Shown here in pieces: positions 17,847-26,268 of a stretch of 64,000 bases of DNA. How positions within the stretch are numbered: the stretch's first letter is position 1; each line of letters begins with the position of its first letter. The stretch spans positions 99,629 through 163,628 of the forward strand of contig CAZBEY010000001.1 of assembly GCA_964491015.1 (NCBI GenBank), read 5' to 3'. The position numbers and the translations under genes are program-made. The DNA is from JADFRD01 sp964491015 (GTDB lineage: Bacteria; Fidelibacterota; Marinisomatia; Marinisomatales; TCS55). Below the pieces are notes generated by a model, which saw only the letters and a program-made list of their open reading frames with translations, did no database searches and had not been told where the DNA came from.

Positions 17847-19760
17847 CTAGGATTCGTTTTCGGTTTCTTCTTTTGAATCTCCCGTTTGAAGGTCTTCTGG
17901 TATTTCAATTTTTTCTGCAGCCGGCTCTTTTTGACCATCCAAAAAGTCTTTTACGGAATCTTTAGTTGCTTTTTCACCGCCTTCAGAAAATGATTCAGAA
18001 AACAGTATCACTTTTTTATCTTCCGGATTTACTTCCATAACATTTCCAGACACCTTGGCACCGGGTTTCAAATCCAACATAACTTCCTTCCGTTTTTTCT
18101 TTGTTTTCTTTCCAAAAGGAATAATGCCTTCAACATCCATTTCCAACTGTAGAATGATGCCTTTATCCAATACACGGATAATTTCACCGCTCACTTCTCT
18201 GCCTGTCTCATAATATTTAACTATTTCAGGCCACGGATCATCAGAAACCTGTTTTAACCCGAGAGAAATTCGACGATTCTCTCTCGATATTTCCAAAATA
18301 CGGACTTCAACTTTCTGTCCTTTTTCTACTATTTCTTTTGGATGTCTGACTATTTTTGTCCAAGAAAGGTCAGAAACATGAATCAATCCATCAATACCTT
18401 CTTCAAGTTCGACGAAGGCTCCAAATTGTGCCAAGTTATTAATCTTTCCTTTATGAACAGTGCCCACCATATATTTTTCTTCAATTTCATCCCATGGATC
18501 CGGTTGCAGCTGTTTAACGCCAAGGCTGATCTTCCGCTCATTTGAGTCGATGGATAAAACCATTGTGTCTATTTCATCATTTAGTTTGTATAACTCATTT
18601 GGATTCTTTACTTGCCGTGTCCAGGACATTTCTGATATGTGAATCAATCCTTCAACTCCCGGTTCAAGTTCCACAAAGGCTCCATAATTCGTCATACTTA
18701 CAATTTTACCTTTTACATTAGAATTCACAGGGTATTTAACCTCAACATCCTCCCAAGGATGGGGAGCCAATTGCTTTAATCCGAGTGATACCCGCTGTTT
18801 CTCTTTATCAAAGTCAATAATTTTTACAGTAAGGACATCATCAAGACCGACTATTTCCGAAGGATGGTTAACCCGTCCCCATGTTAGATCCGTTATATGG
18901 AGCAATCCATCTACACCGCCTAGATCCAAAAAGACACCAAAATCAGTGATATTTTTTACACGGCCTTCCAATACTGTTCCAATTTCCATTTCGCCCAATA
19001 AAGCATCCCGTTGTTCTTTAAGACTTTCCTGAAGTATAATCTTATGGGAAACAACAATATTTTTTCGAGCCTCATTAAATTTTACAATCCGGACGTCAAT
19101 ATCCGTATTCAGTAAATTATCAAAATCTTTTACGGGTCGAACATCAATCTGAGAGCCAGGCAGAAATCCCTGGATGATACCGAGGTCAACAATCATACCC
19201 CCTTTTATTCGACGAATGATTTTGCATGAAAATGTTGTTTCATTGTCAAACAAATCTTTTAATTCTTCCCAACGGCGCATAAAGTCAGCTTTCTCTTTGG
19301 AAAGAACCATATTCCCGCGTCTATCTTCAAGGTATTCTAAAAAGATATCGATTTGATCACCGATATTGGGTAAATCATCCTCAGAAAATTCGTCACGATT
19401 AATAATTCCTTCAGATTTGAAACCAATGTCAATAAAAATTACATGGTCATTCATTCCAATCACACGACCTTTAATCACTTGGTTTTCATGAATTTCAGAA
19501 AGGGAATTTTCATATTTACTAATTAAATCATTAGTATTGATTAACTCAATATCCGTTTCATCTATCTCATCTTTATTTACGGTGCGAATATCGTCTAATA
19601 ATTGAGGGTCTAAATAATTTATAGTTTCTATTTTGCCGTTTGATACTTTTTCGACCGCAGGTGTTTCATCAGCTGTTTCCTCAATAATAACTGAGTCTAC
19701 ACTGGCATCATCAACCAAAGTATCTGACGTCTGTTCAACGGTTAATTCTTCTTTAGTCAT
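17847..19760 (-). CDS. rpsA: 30S ribosomal protein S1
   Basis: RNA-binding ribosomal protein that helps mRNA docking. 637 residues with six S1 domains at roughly 93-157, 174-240, 259-328, 345-415, 432-502 and 518-590. Domains 3-5 are the clearest (for example ITDFGVFLDLGGVDGLLHIT, MTNYGAFVELEPGVEGLIHI, LAQFGAFVELEEGIDGLIHV). The acidic N-terminal extension of about 90 residues and an acidic C-terminal tail make it longer than E. coli S1 (557 residues), as in many FCB bacteria. It follows cmk by 25 bases, the conserved cmk-rpsA arrangement. Many S1 genes are autoregulated; no operator is visible here. Confidence 0.96.
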   Translation of the reverse strand: MTKEELTVEQTSDTLVDDASVDSVIIEETADETPAVEKVSNGKIETINYLDPQLLDDIRTVNKDEIDETDIELINTNDLISKYENSLSEIHENQVIKGRVIGMNDHVIFIDIGFKSEGIINRDEFSEDDLPNIGDQIDIFLEYLEDRRGNMVLSKEKADFMRRWEELKDLFDNETTFSCKIIRRIKGGMIVDLGIIQGFLPGSQIDVRPVKDFDNLLNTDIDVRIVKFNEARKNIVVSHKIILQESLKEQRDALLGEMEIGTVLEGRVKNITDFGVFLDLGGVDGLLHITDLTWGRVNHPSEIVGLDDVLTVKIIDFDKEKQRVSLGLKQLAPHPWEDVEVKYPVNSNVKGKIVSMTNYGAFVELEPGVEGLIHISEMSWTRQVKNPNELYKLNDEIDTMVLSIDSNERKISLGVKQLQPDPWDEIEEKYMVGTVHKGKINNLAQFGAFVELEEGIDGLIHVSDLSWTKIVRHPKEIVEKGQKVEVRILEISRENRRISLGLKQVSDDPWPEIVKYYETGREVSGEIIRVLDKGIILQLEMDVEGIIPFGKKTKKKRKEVMLDLKPGAKVSGNVMEVNPEDKKVILFSESFSEGGEKATKDSVKDFLDGQKEPAAEKIEIPEDLQTGDSKEETENES

Positions 19761-19785
19761 TCTGTTTATAGTTCCTGTTTATTGT

Positions 19786-20448
19786 TTATGTTTTTTTAAT
19801 GTTCACGATTTCAAGTATTTTTGACACTTGTTCATCAATACTTAAATGTGTTGTATCGATTACAAAAGCATCCTCTGCTTTTTTCAATGGCGATATTTTC
19901 CGGGAGGCGTCATGTGTATCTCTACGTTCAATATCTTTTATTAATTCTTCAATTGATTTTTCTTCGTCTAGTGCATGAAGTTCTTTGAGTCGTCTTTCAG
20001 CACGAACAACCAAATCCGCTTCCAAAAAAATCTTGAATTCAGCATCCGGAAAGACAACGGTTCCGATATCTCTCCCTTCAATGACACAATCAATTTTTTT
20101 CGCAATCTTACGCTGGTTCTGGACCATCGCTAGTCGAACATCTTTCTGAGCACTTACAGCGCTCACATGACGAGTTATATCCGGTCTACGAATTTCAACT
20201 GAAACATCTCTGCCATTTAAATAAAACTTATTGGTTCCTTCCTCAATCTTCATATCAATGTCGATGTTAGAAAGTAGATCCTTTAGTTGGCCTGAATTAT
20301 TCATGTCAATTCCCGCATCCAAAATTGCAAGGGTAACTGATCTATACATTGCGCCTGTATCTAAATAAATAAATCCTAGCTTCTGTGCAATACACTTTGC
20401 TGTTGTACTCTTGCCGGTAGCGGCTGGTCCATCAATTGCGATAATCAT
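19786..20448 (-). CDS. cmk: Cytidylate kinase
   Basis: Phosphorylates (d)CMP to (d)CDP. 220 residues, normal length. P-loop IAIDGPAATGKSTTAK at the N-terminus, YLDTGAMYRS substrate region, the DITRHVSAVSA CMP-binding stretch, CVIEGRDIGTVVFPDA, and LVVRAERRLKEL with a late RRDTHDASR lid motif. Starts at ATG 20448, first gene of the minus-strand housekeeping run, so its promoter should be in the 20449-20743 gap. Confidence 0.97.
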   Translation of the reverse strand: MIIAIDGPAATGKSTTAKCIAQKLGFIYLDTGAMYRSVTLAILDAGIDMNNSGQLKDLLSNIDIDMKIEEGTNKFYLNGRDVSVEIRRPDITRHVSAVSAQKDVRLAMVQNQRKIAKKIDCVIEGRDIGTVVFPDAEFKIFLEADLVVRAERRLKELHALDEEKSIEELIKDIERRDTHDASRKISPLKKAEDAFVIDTTHLSIDEQVSKILEIVNIKKT

Positions 20449-20743
20449 TATTTTATCTTCTCAAAAAGCCGACGAATTTACCGTTTATCATTTATAAAAA
20501 CAAAAAGTAAAGCCTTGGCAATGTATTCCCAAATTCCGACATTGATGGCAAAGAAGATAAAAAATCATCATTTTCTTTTTACGAAGATAAATTATCCGCT
20601 ATGTTAAGTTGATTTTTCCGGATTTCTGTTTTATCACTAAGGTTTTTGTATATTCTTCCAGTGGTATCGGTCTATTTGATCTACTTAAAAGACTTTTATC
20701 CCATTGACCGATTTAATTAATCCTAATTAAAGGAGACCATCTT
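20449..20743. other. Divergent intergenic region between cmk and a small membrane protein
   Basis: About 295 bases of A+T-rich sequence between divergently transcribed genes, so it should hold promoters for both sides. No tRNA, riboswitch or good hairpin is seen. A 13-base string TTACCGTTTATCA at 20478-20490 recurs upstream of the methyltransferase gene at 25438-25450, in the same orientation relative to the minus-strand start. Confidence 0.5.
20730..20735 (+). promoter_or_regulatory. Shine-Dalgarno site of the small membrane protein
   Basis: AAGGAG lies 8 bases before the ATG at 20744. Most genes in this window show no clear site, so this supports the start choice for an otherwise unrecognised gene. 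Confidence 0.7.
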
Positions 20744-21127
20744 ATGAAACATTGGAAAAGTGCGATTGGTTTGGGAGTCCTCATGTGGCTAATTCCATTT
20801 GCGGTATCATTTTTGATATTTCCATTCCACGACTCATCAAGGCCATTGTTTGAATCCATTATGGCTTTTGCTGTTACCGGAAGCGCCGTCGTATTGGGAT
20901 TGACGTATTTGAAACAAATCAATCAAAATTGGAAAGATGAGGCTGTCCTTCTTGGATTTTTGTGGTTAATTATATGTGTTACCATCGATGCTCCGTTGAT
21001 GCTGTTGGGCGGTCCCATGGAAATGAGTATTGAACAGTATATGGATGATATTGGCATCACTTATCTTTGTATTCCTGTTGTCACTTGGGGTATAGGCGTT
21101 GCCTGTTCTTGGACAGAAAAGACATAG
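20744..21127 (+). CDS. Small four-helix membrane protein, unknown function
   Basis: A 127-residue protein that I do not recognise. Four hydrophobic helices at about 6-27, 38-57, 67-88 and 102-120, with short charged loops; the second loop carries KQINQNWKDEA. A strong ribosome-binding site and clean intergenic borders indicate a real gene. It is followed 99 bases later by the methyltransferase-like membrane protein on the same strand, so the two may be co-transcribed. No catalytic motif is visible. Confidence 0.75.
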   Translation: MKHWKSAIGLGVLMWLIPFAVSFLIFPFHDSSRPLFESIMAFAVTGSAVVLGLTYLKQINQNWKDEAVLLGFLWLIICVTIDAPLMLLGGPMEMSIEQYMDDIGITYLCIPVVTWGIGVACSWTEKT

Positions 21128-21206
21128 AATGAGGAAATTCTTTTCTGGTTAATGTTCCAAAAATAATTTTCTGATTTGAACCAAAACAGATAGCGTCTCG
21201 GACGTT

Positions 21207-21223
21207 AACAATTAATAATTGTT
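21207..21223 (+). other. Small hairpin just before the start codon at 21227
   Basis: AACAATT-AAT-AATTGTT forms a 7-bp A+T-rich stem with a 3-base loop ending 3 bases before the ATG of the next gene, where a ribosome-binding site would be expected. It could reduce initiation or be chance in A+T-rich DNA. Confidence 0.3.
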
Positions 21224-21226
21224 GAA

Positions 21227-21700
21227 ATGAGTATAGATAATGATAAAAAAGGGGCTGCTGTAAAGTTTCCACCGCCTTTGGTATTTATATTTTGGATCAT
21301 TGTGGGCTATGGATTTCAGCAGATTCAACCGGTGAAAATCGAGTGTGTTTTTCCTTATAATTTAATTGGCTGGATCCTTATCATTTTGGGGATTTCTATT
21401 ATTTTGTTCATTAGACGTACTTTTACCCGTGCCGGTACCAGCATTGAACCTTGGGAGCCGACATTAAACATCATTACAACCGGATTCTATGCCTACTCTA
21501 GAAATCCTGTTTATGTCCTATTTTGCCTAGTACCCATGGGAATTGGCATTTTATTGAATAATTTTTGGATACTGATCAGCTTAATACCCTCAATAATTAC
21601 AGTTTATTTTATTGCTGTCAAAAAAGAAGAAGCATATTTAGAGGAAAAATTTGGGGATGAATATGTACAATATAAACAAAAAGTCAGGCGATGGTTATAA
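21227..21700 (+). CDS. Isoprenylcysteine carboxyl methyltransferase / phospholipid methyltransferase family protein
   Basis: Membrane methyltransferase of 157 residues with about four helices. Conserved C-terminal signature of the ICMT/PEMT superfamily: GFYAYSRNPVYV for SAM binding, then EEAYLEEKFGDEYVQYKQKV and RRWL at the very end. Bacterial members methylate small lipids or thiols of unknown identity, since prenylated CAAX proteins are absent, so the substrate cannot be given. It ends 17 bases before the convergent nuclease-like gene. Confidence 0.85.
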   Translation: MSIDNDKKGAAVKFPPPLVFIFWIIVGYGFQQIQPVKIECVFPYNLIGWILIILGISIILFIRRTFTRAGTSIEPWEPTLNIITTGFYAYSRNPVYVLFCLVPMGIGILLNNFWILISLIPSIITVYFIAVKKEEAYLEEKFGDEYVQYKQKVRRWL

Positions 21701-21717
21701 ATCGATTTGGTTAATAT

Positions 21718-22257
21718 TTATTCATGTTTGGAAGCAAATACTGTCAAATCATTTTTCAGATCTCCCGGGGAATTGACTTGATGAAGGTTTTTATTGGGAA
21801 TTTCAAATAAATCCGTTTTTGTTCTAAACCAGGTTCTATCAGACCGAAAGCGTTTCGTCCCTTTTTTATAGAAAGAGGCCTTTCTCTCTAATTCATCTTT
21901 GGACAACCATCCACAAACAGTTAATTCTTTTTTGTCCTCAAAATAACTGCAAAATAAGTAAATATCCGTTTGGTAATCTTTCTGGAGAGCAATGAAATTA
22001 TTAACGTAATAGCTTTTAACGTCCGTTGTTCGTCCCATGGTTTTTACGTCAATGGCTAATCCGGCATATTCCAGGTCTTTGCCATGGTCAAATCCTTCTT
22101 CTCCGGTCAATAAGTCAACATGAAACAACGTTTGGATGGTACATTGACCAATGATACCAATGAGCTGTTCATGAATATTTCCGTCTGCCACCCCCCTGTT
22201 CCCAAAATTGTGATCTTCCAGCAACCATTGGACATATTCAATCAATTCGTTTGACAC
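21718..22257 (-). CDS. Putative PD-(D/E)XK nuclease, possible restriction endonuclease
   Basis: 179 residues. The middle reads GFDHGKDLEYAGLAIDVKT: acidic residues D57/D61 followed by D70-x-K72 on a hydrophobic strand, the pattern of a PD-(D/E)XK active site. Downstream, DIYLFCSYFE and VCGWLSKDELERKASFYKKG resemble the later core strand and helix found in many phage and restriction nucleases of this fold. The start is GTG at 22257. It is the last of three same-strand genes after the DNA methyltransferase and the PhoPQ-related protein, so a restriction-modification pairing is plausible but unproven. I do not recognise a specific restriction family. Confidence 0.6.
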   Translation of the reverse strand: MSNELIEYVQWLLEDHNFGNRGVADGNIHEQLIGIIGQCTIQTLFHVDLLTGEEGFDHGKDLEYAGLAIDVKTMGRTTDVKSYYVNNFIALQKDYQTDIYLFCSYFEDKKELTVCGWLSKDELERKASFYKKGTKRFRSDRTWFRTKTDLFEIPNKNLHQVNSPGDLKNDLTVFASKHE

Positions 22258-22303
22258 TTTGATAATAAACAGTCCGTACTCCTAAAGGTTTATTTTTTCC
22301 TAA

Positions 22304-24253
22304 CTATTTTATCATGACCAATTTTGTTACATCAATGGAATGTCCATTGGAAATTTTGAGTAAATAAATTCCTGCTGACATTTGTTTACCGGACCCATCT
22401 TGTCCATACCATATAAATTGATGATGTCCAGGGTATTGAATAAAATTTTCCTGATAAATATTTTTGCCTAAAATATTCAATATAGATATGGACATCTGGC
22501 TTTTGACTGGAATTTCGTATGAGATGGTCGTTCTTGGGTTAAATGGATTGGGATAGGCCGGGTGAACAATAAAATATTTTGGGACCCCTCGCTCAATCAC
22601 GTTTACTTGATTAATTGTGAATGATGTTTCGCCAATTGCAATCCCGTCTTCTACTGTAAATAAAATTGGATATGGATTCAATCGCATTGAATCTCCATCC
22701 ATTTGCCCAATGACATTAAAGGAATAGTCTCCATCGATGACCAGAGGGATGGTGACTGCCCAAATACCATCGGCTGCATTTTCGTCTTCGTGATTACCAT
22801 CATCATAGGCTTTATAGGGTACACCGCTTGTCAAGTCGCCCTTTATCCATATTTCCTCAACAGTATTCTGGGGATCGGTGACTGTAAATGTAATATCCGC
22901 TGCGTGGGGAAGTGTCTTGGGCAAGAAACTGACATCGGTTGAAAATTTATACGGGAATTGACCACCACTTGAATAGATTGCTTCAATATAAAACGCAGTC
23001 CAACCCGAGTCGGGAGCGGTGATATCAGCCAGGTATACACCATTGCCCTGATCAGATAAGATGACATCATTCCAGGCAGGACCAATGGTCATGTATCGAA
23101 AATCGTATGCGTTGGGATTATAAGCCTGCCATAATTTGACTTGAGTGGGGCTTGTAACCGTTTCAAAGCGGATGGAGCCGTCTTCCATCATTTCCCAGGA
23201 AAATTCAGGCAATGTAAAATCATTTAAAATGGCTTTATAAAAGGCAGCAAAACTATATACAACATCATCCAGAGCTTGTTCTAAACTATGGCTCGCGTTG
23301 GGAACATAACGCTGAAACGTCGGCCCGGGAAGTTGGTCAAAGTAAAATTGAGATGAAGGAACAAAAAATTCATCGCCCGTGGCATGGATTAAATATTTTG
23401 GCATGGTGGCAAAGCGATCTTTGTATTTCAGTGGATCTACGATGGACATGAGATAATAAATCTCCGGATAACTAAACCAGTCAAAAATGCCCATATTTTC
23501 ATAATCCCAAACAGCCGGAGACCAAAATCCGTATGCACCATAATGATGTTTAAAGGACTGAATCGTATTGAGAGCATCAAATACAATGGGTATCATTCCG
23601 CAAACACGATCGTCCACTGCGGAGGTTAGCCAAGTAGTCCAGCCCCGTTTTGAGGCGCCGCTCAATACAAATTGATTGATCTGATATGAACTATCCAATC
23701 CCGCCACAAATGTTTGTGCCATATCCATTCCTCTGACAACACTTTTCACCATGGGTAACTGCAAAATCCAGGTTTCGTCGCCACCATTCAGATATTTATC
23801 CCATGAATAGGCAATGATGGCATCTTCGCTCCTGGATTCAGTTTCATCCGTGAAGGTAAGGGGCTCATTGGGAACCATACCAAAATTAACGACAATGGTA
23901 TGGGATAATGCGGCAATGGTCGAGGATTCTTCGAAGGTGCCCCCTGGAGGGTCTGGACTATTGCTTCCACCATTGATAAATAGCAATGCTTTATCATAAT
24001 AAACTTCACTTGGGATCACAATGCTGACCCAATGCTCCCACAAAGTTCTGTCTACTTCATTTAAATTCCGCCAGGACTGGGATGACATATACAAAATGTA
24101 GTTAGTGTAATTGGTTCCAAAAAGGGTGTCAACAGCATAAAAATTAAAGGAAGTGTCCTCCAATGCAACATAATCCTCCAGAGCAGAGCTCTGGGAAAAT
24201 GATGCATTAAAAAGTAAAATTGAGGAAATTAATGGTAGTATATGTTTTTTCAT
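22304..24253 (-). CDS. PhoPQ-activated pathogenicity-related (PqaA-like) protein with T9SS C-terminal sorting domain
   Basis: 649 residues: signal peptide (1-20), PhoPQ-related domain with alpha/beta-hydrolase character (about 22-380), an Ig-like region (about 440-540) and a T9SS type A tail (about 560-649). Recognisable parts are ALLFINGGSN, the probable nucleophile motif SGASKRGW (S201), AVDDRVCGMIPIVFDALN, and ATGDEFFVPS supplying a late acid residue. The tail has HPAYPNPFNPRTTISYEIP and ends LLKISNGHSIDVTKLVMIK. The protein should be exported across the outer membrane; the activity of this family is not firmly established. Its ATG overlaps the methyltransferase stop (ATGA). Confidence 0.85.
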   Translation of the reverse strand: MKKHILPLISSILLFNASFSQSSALEDYVALEDTSFNFYAVDTLFGTNYTNYILYMSSQSWRNLNEVDRTLWEHWVSIVIPSEVYYDKALLFINGGSNSPDPPGGTFEESSTIAALSHTIVVNFGMVPNEPLTFTDETESRSEDAIIAYSWDKYLNGGDETWILQLPMVKSVVRGMDMAQTFVAGLDSSYQINQFVLSGASKRGWTTWLTSAVDDRVCGMIPIVFDALNTIQSFKHHYGAYGFWSPAVWDYENMGIFDWFSYPEIYYLMSIVDPLKYKDRFATMPKYLIHATGDEFFVPSSQFYFDQLPGPTFQRYVPNASHSLEQALDDVVYSFAAFYKAILNDFTLPEFSWEMMEDGSIRFETVTSPTQVKLWQAYNPNAYDFRYMTIGPAWNDVILSDQGNGVYLADITAPDSGWTAFYIEAIYSSGGQFPYKFSTDVSFLPKTLPHAADITFTVTDPQNTVEEIWIKGDLTSGVPYKAYDDGNHEDENAADGIWAVTIPLVIDGDYSFNVIGQMDGDSMRLNPYPILFTVEDGIAIGETSFTINQVNVIERGVPKYFIVHPAYPNPFNPRTTISYEIPVKSQMSISILNILGKNIYQENFIQYPGHHQFIWYGQDGSGKQMSAGIYLLKISNGHSIDVTKLVMIK

Positions 24254-25425
24254 TTTTTGAATTTATGATTAATTTGGATCATATCTGTATTTAGGCGTTG
24301 GCGAGCTGTTTCGCAATATTTTTCCGATGTGTCAAACCCAAGGAATCTTCTACCCAATCGATGGGCGACAGCTGTAGTAGTACCGGCGCCATTAAATGGG
24401 TCTAAAATAACGTCATTCTGATAACTGAATAATTTCAAAACACGTTCAACCAATTTTTCCGGAAACATAGCCGGATGATTATATTGCTTCATTTTCTTTT
24501 CCGGAGCCATTGACCATTTTGCAACCACCCATTCCTTAAATTCATCAGCCGATATATCGATATTATCCTTTTCCCCCGACTTTTTCATTTCCCCTTTGCA
24601 GAATATTTCCACAAACTCCCAAGTATATTTCAGGTATGGATTACTGGGGCTTTTCCAACTTCCCCATGCGGTGTATTTACAATTATAATTATTTTTTTCC
24701 CAGAGGACTTCTCCCTTCCAAATCATTTTTCGCTTCATACAATGCTGGCTGATTAAATGATGACTGGGAATATAGTCGGAGAATAATGGCTGTACATTGA
24801 TAATTAATCTGCCACCATACTTCAAAACACGGATACATTCGTCCAAAATGCCAAAAAGCTTTGCAAAATACTCATCCCAATTATGGTCATCGTCACTTCC
24901 CTCGTATTCGAGGCCAAAATTATATGGAGGTGAAGTTAAAACAAGGTCAATGCAGTTATCCGGTAAATTTTGCAATACAACCAGACTATCACCGCATACG
25001 ATCTGATTCGCGAAGGCTTCCGGAAGTAAATTATTGTCCTTTAAAAACTTTTGGTTCTTTGCATAAAAATATTTACCTCTTCGACCTTCCTTCTGAATAC
25101 GATTTTTCACTTTTCTTTCTTGATTATAATCTACATAAATCCGTTTCCCATTTTTGACGCCATAACTTTTTATTCCACCAATCGATTTCTCAATTTTGTC
25201 GAATATATTTTTCGTATCTCTTCCATAATCAGCCATGATGGTATTTTTAATTCGTGAGAATTGCTGAAAATCCAGTGATTTTAGCTTAATTGAAATTGTT
25301 AGGCCATCATGCGAAATATAAAAATCCTTTCGATTAAAAAATGTATTTATTTCGCGGAGAGCTTTCTCCTCCTGAAAGTCTATGGGAGATTTAAGGTTGA
25401 CTGTAATCTCTTTATACGGGTTCAT
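24250..25425 (-). CDS. Site-specific DNA methyltransferase (beta-type, N4-C or N6-A)
   Basis: 391 residues. The catalytic motif IV TSPPYNFGLEYEG (T164-S165-P166-P167-Y168) precedes the SAM-binding motif I ILDPFNGAGTTTAVAHRLGR (D342), which is the beta-class order. S-P-P-Y favours N4-cytosine methylation, but adenine enzymes with this motif exist. The N-terminal 135 residues contain no recognised domain and may recognise DNA. Starts at ATG 25425. It is translationally coupled to the PhoPQ-related gene, and a nuclease-like gene follows that one; together they could be a restriction-modification unit, otherwise it is an orphan methyltransferase. Confidence 0.92.
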   Translation of the reverse strand: MNPYKEITVNLKSPIDFQEEKALREINTFFNRKDFYISHDGLTISIKLKSLDFQQFSRIKNTIMADYGRDTKNIFDKIEKSIGGIKSYGVKNGKRIYVDYNQERKVKNRIQKEGRRGKYFYAKNQKFLKDNNLLPEAFANQIVCGDSLVVLQNLPDNCIDLVLTSPPYNFGLEYEGSDDDHNWDEYFAKLFGILDECIRVLKYGGRLIINVQPLFSDYIPSHHLISQHCMKRKMIWKGEVLWEKNNYNCKYTAWGSWKSPSNPYLKYTWEFVEIFCKGEMKKSGEKDNIDISADEFKEWVVAKWSMAPEKKMKQYNHPAMFPEKLVERVLKLFSYQNDVILDPFNGAGTTTAVAHRLGRRFLGFDTSEKYCETARQRLNTDMIQINHKFKK

Positions 25426-25713
25426 GTGGAAGGAAAATTACCGTTTATCAAACCACATATCAATACAGACGTGAAAGTATTTTACTTTGTACGACAATCA
25501 TCCGCCTGCGTCCCTCTGGCATGAATGTCGATTTATGCGGCTTATACTTTTTTCGATCTAATAGACAAAAGTGATTGCTAATTTAGCTGTAAATGTTTGA
25601 TAGCGAGGAAGTTAGATAGATTTTATTTATATTATTTGATTCAAAACAACTGTCTTTCAATTTCCCAATCTTAAGCCGTAACCATCCCAAGGATATTTGT
25701 TTTCTATTGACTT
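25426..25713. other. Intergenic region upstream of the methyltransferase
   Basis: 288 bases, A+T-rich, separating two same-strand genes. It holds the likely methyltransferase promoter and the end of the Gld-type transporter operon. No convincing terminator hairpin or RNA gene is seen. The 13-base string TTACCGTTTATCA at 25438-25450 repeats the one upstream of cmk. Confidence 0.4.
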
Positions 25714-26268
25714 CTATTCAACAGATGTTGAGTCCGGTTCCGGTGGTTTTGGTTTTTCACCCCAATAAGTTGGACGTGTCTGGAGCTGGTGTAAAATACT
25801 TTCATTGGTTTGGAAAACTTCCTTTTCATCTCCAATCCGAACGAAATTTTTACTCCATTCGGACTTTGATCTGCCAAAGATAGCTGAACCGATTTCACTT
25901 CCTTTTTGATCAATTAATTGTAATCGAACACCATTAGAATCATCTACAGAATAAGTCCTCCATTTTTCAGGATTTTTTGAAATCATGGTTTCACGTTCTA
26001 CCTTCAAAGCGCGATTAAAAAAATTATCCATGATCGTCCTTTTTACAATTAAAGAATCATTTCCCACAATTGTCCACAATGTATCTGCTTTAGCAAGTTC
26101 AATGGATTCTGATCCGTTGGAAATGATCAAACCAGAAACGTTGTCAATATTTATAGGGAAAATTTCAACAGCACTCGTTGTATGTTTTCCTTGATTAGAA
26201 ATATTAATAATATATAATACCGATAGAACAGCAATTGAAATGAGAATATATTTCCACTGTTTAATCAT
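25714..26268 (-). CDS. DUF4340-like membrane-anchored protein
   Basis: 184 residues from ATG 26268: one N-terminal membrane helix (WKYILISIAVLSVLYII) and a periplasmic domain resembling the DUF4340 family (ISNGSESIELAKADTLWTI early, VRIGDEKEVFQTNESIL late). A TTG 57 bases upstream could start a longer form, but it lies inside the GldG-like gene. The C-terminus is proline-rich. It overlaps the GldG-like gene by 8 bp and ends the ABC-transporter operon; DUF4340 proteins are common partners of GldG-type proteins. Confidence 0.78.
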   Translation of the reverse strand: MIKQWKYILISIAVLSVLYIINISNQGKHTTSAVEIFPINIDNVSGLIISNGSESIELAKADTLWTIVGNDSLIVKRTIMDNFFNRALKVERETMISKNPEKWRTYSVDDSNGVRLQLIDQKGSEIGSAIFGRSKSEWSKNFVRIGDEKEVFQTNESILHQLQTRPTYWGEKPKPPEPDSTSVE

